From an uncultured Opitutia bacterium (GTDB lineage Bacteria; Verrucomicrobiota; Verrucomicrobiia; Opitutales; UBA953), in the NCBI GenBank assembly GCA_903919185.1, contig CAIXHF010000007.1, forward strand, positions 62,001 through 126,000: 64,000 bases of DNA, given 5' to 3'. A model generated the notes under the pieces. The model saw nothing but the letters and a program-made list of their open reading frames with translations. It searched no databases and had not been told where the DNA came from. Both the position numbers and the translations under genes were made by a program. Within the stretch, counting starts at the first letter, position 1. The number at the start of each line of letters is the position of its first letter. Positions 54,408-62,939 of the stretch are shown in pieces.

Positions 54408-55481
54408 ATGTCCGTTCAGGAAATCCTTGCCGACGAGAATGAGCTCACGCACTTGCTGGGCGCCCAGCAGTCCGTAGTGCTCAGCACGCGCGTGCGTCTC
54501 GCCCGTAACCTCGAAGGGTTTCCCTTTCCGGGGTGGGCTAAGCCCGCGCACCGCAAGGAGATCGCGGAGCGTTGCATCGAGGCCCTGACTCAGCTGCCCC
54601 GCTTCCGGAAGTCGCATGTCTTCAAGATGGGCGACCTACCCGACCTCGACCGCGCCGTGTTAGTGGAGCGTCACTTGGTGTCCAAGGAGCTGGCCTCAGG
54701 CAAGAGTGGCGCGGCCGTCATTAGCCGTGACCAGACCTGCTCGGTCATGGTGAACGAAGAGGACCACCTGCGCATCCAAGTCGTCAAGGCAGGCTGGCAC
54801 TTGCGGGGGACCTGGAATATCGCGGAACAGCTCGACGACGCCATCGGCGCATCGCTCGGCATCGCTTTCTCGGATGAGCTGGGTTTCCTGACGGCTTGTC
54901 CGACGAACGTTGGTACGGGCCTGCGCGCCTCGGCCATGGTGCACCTGCCCGGGCTCTGTCTCGCCGGACATATCGAGAAGGTCACGCGCGCCCTCAGCCA
55001 AGATGGCTTGGCCGTCCGCGGCTGGCTGGGCGAAGGCACCGAAGCCGCCGGCAACATCTTCCAGATTTCCAATCAGCAAACCTTGGGCTTGTCGGAGGAT
55101 GCGATTCTTCGTCACCTTGGCGGCTGGGTGAAGACCTTAGTCGACCAAGAGTGGAATGCCCGTCGCAAGGTCGCCCAAGAAGAAGGGGAGCGCTTTGTCG
55201 ACCGCCTCGCTCGTTCACTGGGCCTCCTGCGCCATGCCCGCCTGCTGACCAGTGCCGAGTCGATGAATATGCTTTCGCACCTGCGCTTGGCCTGTGACAT
55301 GGGTTGTTTGCCAGAGGAACGCCGCCATGTCGTCGACCGTTTGATGATTGAAGGCCAGCCCGCTCACGTGCAGGCGCGTCAAGGCGCCGAATTAGACAGC
55401 GATGGCCGCGACAGCCGGCGTGCGACCGCGGTGCGCGAGGCACTTCGCGATTTTCCGGAAGTCGGGTCGCCGACGGCTTAA
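54408..55481 (+). CDS. mcsB: protein arginine kinase McsB
   Basis: A 357-residue phosphagen-kinase-fold enzyme that phosphorylates arginine in proteins. Conserved blocks: VLSTRVRLARNLEGFPFPGW (about 23-42), VMVNEEDHLRIQ (about 113-124, the NEEDH of phosphagen kinases), CPTNVGTGLRAS (about 164-175, with the catalytic-site Cys), and near the C-terminus RDSRRA (334-339), which fits the RDxxRA allosteric phospho-arginine motif described for Gram-positive McsB. There is no N-terminal substrate-specificity domain as in creatine kinase. Next to mcsA and with ClpC in the same window, it likely marks proteins for ClpCP. Confidence 0.93.
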   Translation: MSVQEILADENELTHLLGAQQSVVLSTRVRLARNLEGFPFPGWAKPAHRKEIAERCIEALTQLPRFRKSHVFKMGDLPDLDRAVLVERHLVSKELASGKSGAAVISRDQTCSVMVNEEDHLRIQVVKAGWHLRGTWNIAEQLDDAIGASLGIAFSDELGFLTACPTNVGTGLRASAMVHLPGLCLAGHIEKVTRALSQDGLAVRGWLGEGTEAAGNIFQISNQQTLGLSEDAILRHLGGWVKTLVDQEWNARRKVAQEEGERFVDRLARSLGLLRHARLLTSAESMNMLSHLRLACDMGCLPEERRHVVDRLMIEGQPAHVQARQGAELDSDGRDSRRATAVREALRDFPEVGSPTA

Positions 55482-55493
55482 GGCCGCAGCGGT

Positions 55494-55865
55494 TTACTCG
55501 TCGGAATCCGTGGGCGTCACCGGCTTGTCCTTGCGCGACATTTCGTCGAGCAGGGCCTGGACGCGCGCGACGCCACCGGTGACGTCGTCCTCCGCGAGGA
55601 TGAGCTCGGGGGCGTTCTTCATTTGCAAGATACCACTGACTGCCGCGCGGAGTTCGCGCCGGATACGTTTAAGGAAGGTGCGCGCAGCCTTCTTCTCGGG
55701 ATCTCCGCCCGAAACCGCATACCCAACGCGCACTTGGCGGAGGTCGGGCGAAACGGTGGCGCGGGTGATCGTGATCAACGCCGATTCGGTAATCCAATTG
55801 CGCCGGAGCGCGACGGAAACCTCGCGCTGGATCAATTCGGCTACCCGGAGCTGGCGCTGCGACAT
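55494..55865 (-). CDS. rbfA: ribosome-binding factor A
   Basis: A 123-residue RbfA with the KH-like fold (QLRVAELIQREVSVALRRNW; ITITRATVSPDLRQVRVGYA; RRELRAAVSGILQMKNAPEL). It matures the 5' end of 16S rRNA and the 30S subunit. It follows infB by 3 bases. The nrnA-truB-ribF genes that often continue this operon are in a separate operon at 39.7-42.3 kb. The ATG at MSQRQLRV is the family start. Confidence 0.93.
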   Translation of the reverse strand: MSQRQLRVAELIQREVSVALRRNWITESALITITRATVSPDLRQVRVGYAVSGGDPEKKAARTFLKRIRRELRAAVSGILQMKNAPELILAEDDVTGGVARVQALLDEMSRKDKPVTPTDSDE

Positions 55866-55868
55866 AGC

Positions 55869-58301
55869 TTAGAGGCTGGGGCGAACCTGGAGCATCTCGA
55901 CGACTTCGATGATGTCGCCGGGCTGGTACTCGTCGTAGCCACCCAGCTTAATGCCACACTCGAAGCCAGCCTTGACCTCGGAAGCATCGTCCTTGAAGCG
56001 TCGTAAAGTCTCGACCGGGCCTTGGTGGATAATCTGGCCCTTGCGGACGAGGCGAGCCTTGGCTTGGCGACGGACCAGGCCTTCGGTGACCATGCAACCA
56101 GCCACCTTGTGATCCTTGCCCAAGGGGAAGACCGCGCGGACCTCGGCACCGCCGAGCTTGTTCTCGCGGACTTCGGGGTCGAGCAGTTCGGACATGGCAT
56201 CCTTCACCAAGGTGATGAGCTCGTAGATGATATCATGCGTCACGAGGCGGACGCCCGTGCGCTTCAGGTGCGCTTGGACGCCATTCTCAATCTTGGTGTC
56301 GAAACCGACGATCATGGATCTGGCCGCTTCGGCCAACTGGACATCGCTCTGCGTGACCGGACCGACGGAGCCGCCGACGATGTCGAGACGGACCTTGGTG
56401 GACTTGATTTCGCGGAGGCAACCTTCGAGGGCTTCGAGCGTGCCGTTAACGTCGGCCTTGAGCAGGACGCGGAGAATCTTCTCCTTGTCCTGAGCGAGGG
56501 CGGCCATGAGGCGTTCGAGGTCCGTCATGCCAGGGCGAGCGCCGGTATTCGGTGCCTGCTGTTGGGCTTCGGCCGCCTTGCGGCCAGCGAGCGCGGCCTC
56601 TTCGGCTAGTTCGCGGGCTTCGCGGTCGTTCTTGAGCGTCTGGAACTTCGTGCCTGGCGCCGGGACGGCGTCCCAACCGAGGACGAGGGCAGGGGTGCCC
56701 GGCGAGGAGTTTTGGATACGGCCACCGCGTTCATCCATGAGCGCGCGCACCTTACACCACGTTTCGCCGCAGACGAAGGAGTCGCCAGGCTTGAGGGTAC
56801 CCTTTTGGACGATGACTGTCGCAGTCGGTCCGCGACCAGTCTCCATTTGGGATTCGATGACGACGCCTTGGGCGGCACACTTCGGGTTGGCCTTGAGGTC
56901 AAGGATTTCGGCCTGCAGGAGAATCGACTCGAGGAGCTCGTTCATGCCCGTGCCCTTGAGCGCAGAGACGGCGTTGGTGATGGTTTCGCCACCCCAATCT
57001 TCTGGGGTGATACCGCGCTGCTGCATCTGCTGCTTCACGCGGTCGATATTGGCACCTTTAGCGTCCACTTTATTCACGGCGCAGACAATCGCGCTGGCAT
57101 GCTTCTGGGCGAACTTGAGGGCTTCCTCGGTCTGCGGCATGAAGCCGTCGTCCGCAGCCACCACGAGGACGGCGATATCAGTGACCGAGGCGCCACGTTC
57201 GCGCATCTTGGCGAAGGCGGCGTGGCCAGGTGTGTCGAGGAAGGTGACGGTCCGTCCATTGTACTCTGGCTTCTCGCCCTGATACTTGACGGAGTAGGCA
57301 CCGATGTGCTGGGTGATGCCGCCGGCTTCGCCGGACACCACGTTAGTCTTACGGAAGTAGTCGAGGAGGGTGGTCTTGCCGTGGTCGACGTGGCCGAGTA
57401 CGCAAACGACGGGTGGGCGCTGGGCGAGCTGGGCGGGATCGTCGTCAGTGTTCTTTTCAACTTTCTTGACGGGCTGGGCGCCTTCCCCGCGGTGGCGGAT
57501 TTCGAGGACGTAGCCATGCTTCTCAGCGACCTTCCGGGCGTCGGCTTCTTCAATGACGGAGGTGATGCTGACTACCTTATTGAGCTCCATCAGGCTACCG
57601 ATGACTTGGAAGGGCTTGAGGTTGAGCGCGATCGCGAAGTCGCGGACCACGATGGGCGGGCGAATCGTGACTGCACCCTTGCTGCCTGGAGCGATTTGCC
57701 CGGCACCACCGACGGTACGCGTGACCACGGGCGCGGCTGGCGGACGGACGGTTGGAGGGAGCGGGCTGGGGCGGCTGGTCGGTGCGGGCGGCTGCGAAGG
57801 GGTGATGACAATCGGCGGCAGTTCGTTGCGCGGTGCGTTCGTCGGGACGACGACACGCGGGGGCACGGCGGACGAGGGGCCTGCGGCCGGGCGAGGCGGA
57901 GCCATCGGGGCCGGACGGGGAGGCAGGACGGCCGGAGGGACGTTAGCCCTGGTGGCGGTCGGAGCTACAGGGGCCACGGGCTTCGCGGCTTCGACCAAGG
58001 GCTTGGCCGGAACGGCCGGAGCGACCACCGGGATACTTACGGGTACCGCCTCTTCCTTTTTAGGCAACTTGTCCGCCGCAAACTCCATGAATTCCTTGCG
58101 GAAGAACTTGCTGAAATTACTGGAGGCAGCCGGCTTCTTTCCTTCAGCGTAGACAAGCTCCTTGAAGTCCGGATGGGCCTCCACGAACTGGTCCGCCAAG
58201 GTAAGCAATACCTTGACCTCGAGGCCGAGTTCCTTGGCCACGTCACTGTATCGCTGGGTGGTCGAGGCCTTCTTCGCTTCGGGTTTCTTCTTCTCGGTCA
58301 T
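55869..58301 (-). CDS. infB: translation initiation factor IF-2
   Basis: An 810-residue IF-2. An N-terminal helix domain (MTEKKKPEAKKASTTQRYSD) is followed by a Pro/Ala-rich linker (about 95-200), then a second IF2-N domain and the GTPase: CVLGHVDHGKTTLLDYFRKT (about 302-321), FLDTPGHAAFAKM, AVNKVDAKG. Switch I (GEAGGITQHIGAYSV) is canonical, unlike that of EF-Tu in this window. Domains IV and C2 end in CGIKLGGYDEYQPGDIIEVV. It delivers initiator tRNA. It starts 47 bases after nusA. Confidence 0.97.
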   Translation of the reverse strand: MTEKKKPEAKKASTTQRYSDVAKELGLEVKVLLTLADQFVEAHPDFKELVYAEGKKPAASSNFSKFFRKEFMEFAADKLPKKEEAVPVSIPVVAPAVPAKPLVEAAKPVAPVAPTATRANVPPAVLPPRPAPMAPPRPAAGPSSAVPPRVVVPTNAPRNELPPIVITPSQPPAPTSRPSPLPPTVRPPAAPVVTRTVGGAGQIAPGSKGAVTIRPPIVVRDFAIALNLKPFQVIGSLMELNKVVSITSVIEEADARKVAEKHGYVLEIRHRGEGAQPVKKVEKNTDDDPAQLAQRPPVVCVLGHVDHGKTTLLDYFRKTNVVSGEAGGITQHIGAYSVKYQGEKPEYNGRTVTFLDTPGHAAFAKMRERGASVTDIAVLVVAADDGFMPQTEEALKFAQKHASAIVCAVNKVDAKGANIDRVKQQMQQRGITPEDWGGETITNAVSALKGTGMNELLESILLQAEILDLKANPKCAAQGVVIESQMETGRGPTATVIVQKGTLKPGDSFVCGETWCKVRALMDERGGRIQNSSPGTPALVLGWDAVPAPGTKFQTLKNDREARELAEEAALAGRKAAEAQQQAPNTGARPGMTDLERLMAALAQDKEKILRVLLKADVNGTLEALEGCLREIKSTKVRLDIVGGSVGPVTQSDVQLAEAARSMIVGFDTKIENGVQAHLKRTGVRLVTHDIIYELITLVKDAMSELLDPEVRENKLGGAEVRAVFPLGKDHKVAGCMVTEGLVRRQAKARLVRKGQIIHQGPVETLRRFKDDASEVKAGFECGIKLGGYDEYQPGDIIEVVEMLQVRPSL

Positions 58302-58348
58302 GTGCAGGTGCTGGGTGGACGGTAGCGGGAGGGGTGTCGGCGACGGAC

Positions 58349-59605
58349 TTAAGCCTGGCCAGCGGTCTTGGCCTTGGCGACGGCCGCGAGGACGGTGTTG
58401 AATTCATCCTCGGTAATCGAGGTGCCAACCAAGTCTTCGGCGGTCACATCACTGAAGGCAGCGAGCTCGGAGATGCCGAGGCCCACGAACTTTGCAATGA
58501 GGTCAGGCGAAAGTTGGAGTAGGGCGGCGAGGCGCAGGGCCTTTTCGCCGAGCTGGGCGTCCACGCTCTCCGGTGCACGCGTCGACTTCGTGATGTCGAG
58601 GCGCCAGCCCATGAGTTTGGAAGTGAGGCGGGCATTGCGGCCCTTGGAACCGATGGCGATACGCATGTCATCCTCGTCGACTTCAAAATGGATGAGGCGG
58701 TTGCGCTCATCGATGTGCACGTTGCGGGGCTTGGCCGGACGAATGGCTTCTTCCAGCAGTTGGAGGGGCTCTGGGCGCCAGCGGATGATATCAATCTTCT
58801 CTCCGTTGAGTTCCTTAACGATGTTACGCACGCGGGCGCCACGGGCACCGACGCAGGCGCCGACGGGGTCGACCTTGGGGTCGGAGGAGTCGACGGCAAT
58901 TTTGGTGCGGTAGCCTGGGTCACGCGCCATGGCGGCGATTTTGACCGTTTTATCAGCGATTTCAGCAACTTCGAGCTCCAGGAGGCGGCGAACGAAATTC
59001 GGGTGGGCGCGAGAAAGGATGAATTCACGACCACGTTGGGTGTCGTCGCGAATTTCGAGGAGCAGGCAGCGGATGCGGTCGCCGGTGCGGAAGATTTCGC
59101 CCTGGCAGCTTTCGGCGCGGGTCAGGACGGCTTCGGCCGAGCCGAGTTCGACGACCACGTTGCCGCGGTCGTTGCGGCGGACGGTGCCGGTGACGATGTC
59201 ACCGATCTTGTCCTTATACTCCTTGAAGACTTGGTCCTTCTCAATCTTACGGAAACGCTGGTTGAGTAGTTGCTTCGTGCTCATGGCCGCGATGCGACCG
59301 AGGTCCGAGACGGCGATGGGGCGACGGACTTCCTCGCCAATCTTGGCGTCAGCCTTCAGGGCGGTGGCGGCAACCGGGTTGATTTCCTTGAGGGGGTCGG
59401 ACGGGGAGTCGCTGACGATGTAGACCGCGTAGGCGTCGAGCTTGCCCGTGGCGGGGTCGGCGATGACCTCGATATTCTGTCCGGCGAGGACGGACTTTTC
59501 GACCGAAGACTTGATGGCTTCGGCGATGAGCGCGCAGGCTTCATCCTTGGGGATATTCTTTTCCTTTTCGAGGTATTGCAGGTAGGGCTTAATGTCTACG
59601 CTCAT
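58349..59605 (-). CDS. nusA: transcription termination/antitermination factor NusA
   Basis: A 418-residue NusA. The N-terminal polymerase-binding domain (MSVDIKPYLQYLEKEKN to about 130) is followed by S1 (DIVTGTVRRNDRGNVVVELG), and two KH domains (DPVGACVGARGARVRNIVKE and IAIGSKGRNARLTSKLMG). The tail (about 355-415) resembles one acidic-repeat/HhH domain rather than the two of E. coli. rimP, which normally precedes nusA, is absent: the next gene upstream is the divergent ettA. An intrinsic terminator lies in the leader. Confidence 0.95.
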   Translation of the reverse strand: MSVDIKPYLQYLEKEKNIPKDEACALIAEAIKSSVEKSVLAGQNIEVIADPATGKLDAYAVYIVSDSPSDPLKEINPVAATALKADAKIGEEVRRPIAVSDLGRIAAMSTKQLLNQRFRKIEKDQVFKEYKDKIGDIVTGTVRRNDRGNVVVELGSAEAVLTRAESCQGEIFRTGDRIRCLLLEIRDDTQRGREFILSRAHPNFVRRLLELEVAEIADKTVKIAAMARDPGYRTKIAVDSSDPKVDPVGACVGARGARVRNIVKELNGEKIDIIRWRPEPLQLLEEAIRPAKPRNVHIDERNRLIHFEVDEDDMRIAIGSKGRNARLTSKLMGWRLDITKSTRAPESVDAQLGEKALRLAALLQLSPDLIAKFVGLGISELAAFSDVTAEDLVGTSITEDEFNTVLAAVAKAKTAGQA

Positions 59606-59640
59606 GGGTATACGGGTGGTGTGGTGAGAAAATGGGCGAC

Positions 59641-59668
59641 AAAAAAGGCGGGTCCGGCTGGACCCACC
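59641..59668 (-). terminator. intrinsic terminator in the nusA leader (candidate attenuator)
   Basis: On the minus strand GGTGGGTCC-AGCC-GGACCCGCC forms a stem with one internal mismatch, followed directly by TTTTTT. It lies 36 bases before the nusA ATG, and no minus-strand gene is present for at least 1.8 kb upstream (the region is ettA on the plus strand). It can only act on the nusA transcript itself, so premature termination of nusA-infB-rbfA is indicated. Confidence 0.6.
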
Positions 59669-59796
59669 TTATGGAAAGGTGACTAGGACTTCGGGTATGC
59701 CCCCTCTAATAAGGCCTGTCAAGGCGGGACGCCTCGGCGGGGGGTGGGGGTGGGTTCCGCTTGCCCCCGGGGGGTCTTCGGTGAACCTCTAGCACC

Positions 59797-61473
59797 ATGG
59801 CTGACGAAAAGGTGATTTTTACCATGACGGGCGTAACCAAGCACTTCGAGAAGAAGCCAATCTTCCGCGATATCTCCCTGTCCTACTTCTTCGGCGCTAA
59901 AATCGGCGTCCTTGGCCTCAATGGTTCGGGCAAGTCGACCTTACTCAAAATTATGGCCGGTGAAGATAAGGAGTTCGATGGCGAGATCAGTGCGGTCCCG
60001 GGCTACACGTTGGGTTACCTCGCCCAAGAGCCACGGCTCGACGAAGCCAAAACGGTGGCCGAATGCGTTAAGGAAGCGGTCTCTGAGATGAAGGCGTTGC
60101 TCGAAGAGTATGATGACACTTTTGTGAAGGTCTCCGAGACCGATGACGTCAAGGAGCAGGAAAAGATCCTGGCTCGCCAAGGAGAAATTCAGTCCATCCT
60201 CGATGCCCGTGGTGGCTGGGACCTCGACGCCCGTATCGAGATGGCCCTCGACGCGCTCCGCTGCCCTGCGCCCGAAGCGGTGGTTTCGACGCTGTCCGGC
60301 GGTGAAAAACGGCGGGTGGCCTTGTGTCGCCTGCTCTTGATGGAGCCAGACATCCTCTTGCTCGACGAACCGACTAATCACCTCGACGCTGATACGGTGG
60401 CCTGGTTGGAGCGCCACCTGCAAAACTATAAGGGCACGGTCATCGCCATCACGCACGACCGCTACTTTCTGGACAATGTAGCGGGCTGGATCTTGGAACT
60501 CGATCGCGGCCGGGGAGTGCCGTGGAAGGGCAACTATTCTTCTTGGCTCGAGCAGAAGCAGAAGCGAATCGAGACCGAAGAAAAGCAGTCGGTGGCCCGC
60601 TCCCGCTCGATGGAGCGCGAACGTGCATGGGCTGGCTCCTCGCCGAAGGCCCGGGTGGCCAAGAATAAGGCCCGCTTGCGTTCCTATGAGCAGATGCTCA
60701 CGCAGGATCAGGCCCAGACGGAGAGTAAGGCGGAGATTTGGATTCCGCCCGGCCCCCGATTGGGTGGCGCCGTCATCGAAGCTAAGGGCATGATGAAGGC
60801 CTACGGCGACCGCGTGCTGATGGAGGACGTGAACTTCTCGCTCCCCGCGGGCGGCATCGTTGGAATCATTGGGCCGAATGGCGCCGGCAAGACGACGCTC
60901 TTCCGGATGATCACGGGCCAAGAAAAGCCCGATAAGGGGACCCTTACGTTGGGCGAGTCGGTCAAGATTGCCCACGTCGATCAGTCCCGCGATTCCTTGC
61001 CGGCCGATAAGGCCCTCTGGGAAGCGATCTCTGATGGCCAGGACATGGTGCACCTCGGTAAGGTCATGGTCCCCGCGCGTGCTTACGCCGCCCGCTTCGG
61101 CTTCACGGGTGACGTGCAGCAGCGTAAGGTCGGGCTGATGTCCGGGGGTGAACGTAATCGTATTCACCTCGCTCGTTTGATCAAGGCGGGCGCTAATGTG
61201 TTACTGCTCGACGAACCGACGAACGACCTCGACGTGAACACGATTCGTGCGCTCGAGGATGCCTTGGAGTCTTTTGCGGGTTGTGCCGTGGTGATTTCAC
61301 ACGACCGCTGGTTCCTCGATCGCGTCGCGACGCACATCTTAGCCTTCGAGGATGACGGCAAACTCGTCTGGCACGAGGGCAACTACGGTGACTACCTCGA
61401 AGCGCGTCGTCGTCGCTTGGGCGAAGACTCCGATACGCCGCGGCGACCAAAGTACCGCCGGCTTACGCGTTAA
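59797..61473 (+). CDS. ettA: ABC-F translation factor EttA
   Basis: A 558-residue soluble ABC-F ATPase, size and features as E. coli EttA (555). Two nucleotide-binding domains have Walker A GLNGSGKSTLLKI (about 37-49) and GPNGAGKTTLFRM (about 361-373), signatures LSGGEKRRVALCRL and MSGGERNRIHLARL, and Walker B ILLLDEPTNHLD and VLLLDEPTNDLD. The linker holds the charged P-site tRNA interaction motif (about 245-300, SMERERAWAGSSPKARVAKN). EttA binds the ribosomal E site and gates the first peptide bond according to ATP/ADP ratio. No transmembrane segments. It overlaps the convergent malQ by 11 bases. Confidence 0.95.
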   Translation: MADEKVIFTMTGVTKHFEKKPIFRDISLSYFFGAKIGVLGLNGSGKSTLLKIMAGEDKEFDGEISAVPGYTLGYLAQEPRLDEAKTVAECVKEAVSEMKALLEEYDDTFVKVSETDDVKEQEKILARQGEIQSILDARGGWDLDARIEMALDALRCPAPEAVVSTLSGGEKRRVALCRLLLMEPDILLLDEPTNHLDADTVAWLERHLQNYKGTVIAITHDRYFLDNVAGWILELDRGRGVPWKGNYSSWLEQKQKRIETEEKQSVARSRSMERERAWAGSSPKARVAKNKARLRSYEQMLTQDQAQTESKAEIWIPPGPRLGGAVIEAKGMMKAYGDRVLMEDVNFSLPAGGIVGIIGPNGAGKTTLFRMITGQEKPDKGTLTLGESVKIAHVDQSRDSLPADKALWEAISDGQDMVHLGKVMVPARAYAARFGFTGDVQQRKVGLMSGGERNRIHLARLIKAGANVLLLDEPTNDLDVNTIRALEDALESFAGCAVVISHDRWFLDRVATHILAFEDDGKLVWHEGNYGDYLEARRRRLGEDSDTPRRPKYRRLTR

Positions 61474-62938
61474 GGCGTTGGCTCTGCGCCAAGCGCGGAC
61501 GCCAGGTCGGCAAGATGCGGGTGAGTTCCGCAAATTCAGCGTCAGTCATACGCCACGTCCAGTTGCCCTGCGGGTGGCCGGGGGTGTTAAAGCGGGCCTC
61601 TGAACCGAGGCCGAGCAGGTCTTGCGCCGGCAGGATGGCGCAGACCGCTGGCGTCCGCAGCACCGCGGCAGTCAAAGCGGCGGCCACATCGTCCACCGCC
61701 CCAAGGAGTTCTTTCAAGTTAGCTTGTTCCTCCGGCGTGGTGGTCGCGAGCCAACCGCAGAGGGTGTCGTTGTCGTGCGTGCCCGTATAGACGACCCGGT
61801 CCGCCGTGACGTTGTCTGGGTGATGCGGGTTATCAGCCGACCCACCGAAGCCGAATTGCATGACAGCCATGCCGGGAAGCCCGGAGGCGTGGCGCAGGAT
61901 GTCCACGCCAGGGGAGAGTAAACCGAGGTCTTCCGCGACCAGTGGTAGGTCGCCCATCGCTTGGGTGAAGGCCAGGCCCGGACCGTCGTGCCAAGCGCCA
62001 CCACGGGCATTGGGCGCGCCTGCGGGGACGCTCCAGTAGTCGCAGAGGCCGCGGAAATGGTCGATGCGCACGGCATCAAAAAGTTGCAGGTCGTGTAAGA
62101 CGCGCGCCCGCCACCACGCGAAGCCATCGGCTGCATGTGCGGTCCAGTCGTAGAGCGGATTGCCCCATAGCTGCCCGTCCTCGGCAAAGTAGTCGGGCGG
62201 CACGCCCGCGACGGCCATGGGTTGGCCGTGGGCGTCGAGCTGGAAGAGCTGCGGGTGGGCTCGCACGTCGCAACCATCGGCGGAGACGTAGATGGGTTCG
62301 TCACCCATTAGGCGGATATCGTGCCGTTGGGCGTGGGCGCGAAGGGCCTGCCATTGCTCAGCGAAGAGAAATTGCAAGGCAGCGGCTTCAGCGCAGCGAG
62401 CCGGATCGGCCGCCCTTACCGTCCAAGTCGAAGGTACCGTGAAGTTGTTCTGCTCGCGGAGCGCGGAGAACTGACACCAAGCGGTCAGCCAAGCGGACTG
62501 GCCGGTTTGGAATTGGAGGAAAGTTACGTCGTTAGCCAGGGCCTGCGCGGCGCGGGCTCCAGCTAACTTGAGCAAGGGGCGTAGTTCATGCCAGAGCCGT
62601 CCGTAATCCGTGTGGTGGTCCCGTCTGCGCTGCATATTCGCAACTTCCGCCGACGTGAGGAAGCCACGGCGCTCTAGGTCGACGAGGTCAAGGAGGTAGG
62701 GATTTCCCGCAAAGATGGATAAAGCTTGGTAAGGGGAGTCGCCGTAGCCAGTCGGGCCGAGTGGGCAGACCTGCCACCAGGTGAAACCGCCGGCGGCTAA
62801 GGCTTCGATGAAGTGGTATGCTTCCGCTCCGAGTGTTCCAATCGGGCCAGGCCCCGGCAACGCGGTTGGGTGCAACAGTACGCCAGCAGACCGTTGCGGA
62901 AAAGCGCGGCAACGGAAGGCGGAAGGCTCTGCGGGCAT
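61463..62938 (-). CDS. malQ: 4-alpha-glucanotransferase (amylomaltase, GH77)
   Basis: A 491-residue amylomaltase that transfers maltodextrin segments between glucan chains. GH77 signatures: HPTALPGPGPIGTLG, WWQVCPLGPTGYGDSPYQAL (about 66-85), the nucleophile Asp in FDAVRIDHFRGL (about 290), acid/base Glu in LPLVAEDLGLL (about 335) and the third Asp in YTGTHDNDTLCGW (about 389). The start MPAEPSAF was chosen because it lies one base beyond the stop of the upstream gene. No other maltose or glycogen genes are adjacent, so it may act in glycogen turnover. Confidence 0.95.
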   Translation of the reverse strand: MPAEPSAFRCRAFPQRSAGVLLHPTALPGPGPIGTLGAEAYHFIEALAAGGFTWWQVCPLGPTGYGDSPYQALSIFAGNPYLLDLVDLERRGFLTSAEVANMQRRRDHHTDYGRLWHELRPLLKLAGARAAQALANDVTFLQFQTGQSAWLTAWCQFSALREQNNFTVPSTWTVRAADPARCAEAAALQFLFAEQWQALRAHAQRHDIRLMGDEPIYVSADGCDVRAHPQLFQLDAHGQPMAVAGVPPDYFAEDGQLWGNPLYDWTAHAADGFAWWRARVLHDLQLFDAVRIDHFRGLCDYWSVPAGAPNARGGAWHDGPGLAFTQAMGDLPLVAEDLGLLSPGVDILRHASGLPGMAVMQFGFGGSADNPHHPDNVTADRVVYTGTHDNDTLCGWLATTTPEEQANLKELLGAVDDVAAALTAAVLRTPAVCAILPAQDLLGLGSEARFNTPGHPQGNWTWRMTDAEFAELTRILPTWRPRLAQSQRLNA

Positions 62939-62939
62939 C

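Noticed and set aside
56712-58325. A 537-codon frame antisense to infB, with a Gly/Arg-rich half
   Set aside because: It is the mirror of the Pro/Ala-rich IF-2 linker; no domain or ribosome-binding site, and infB is certain.
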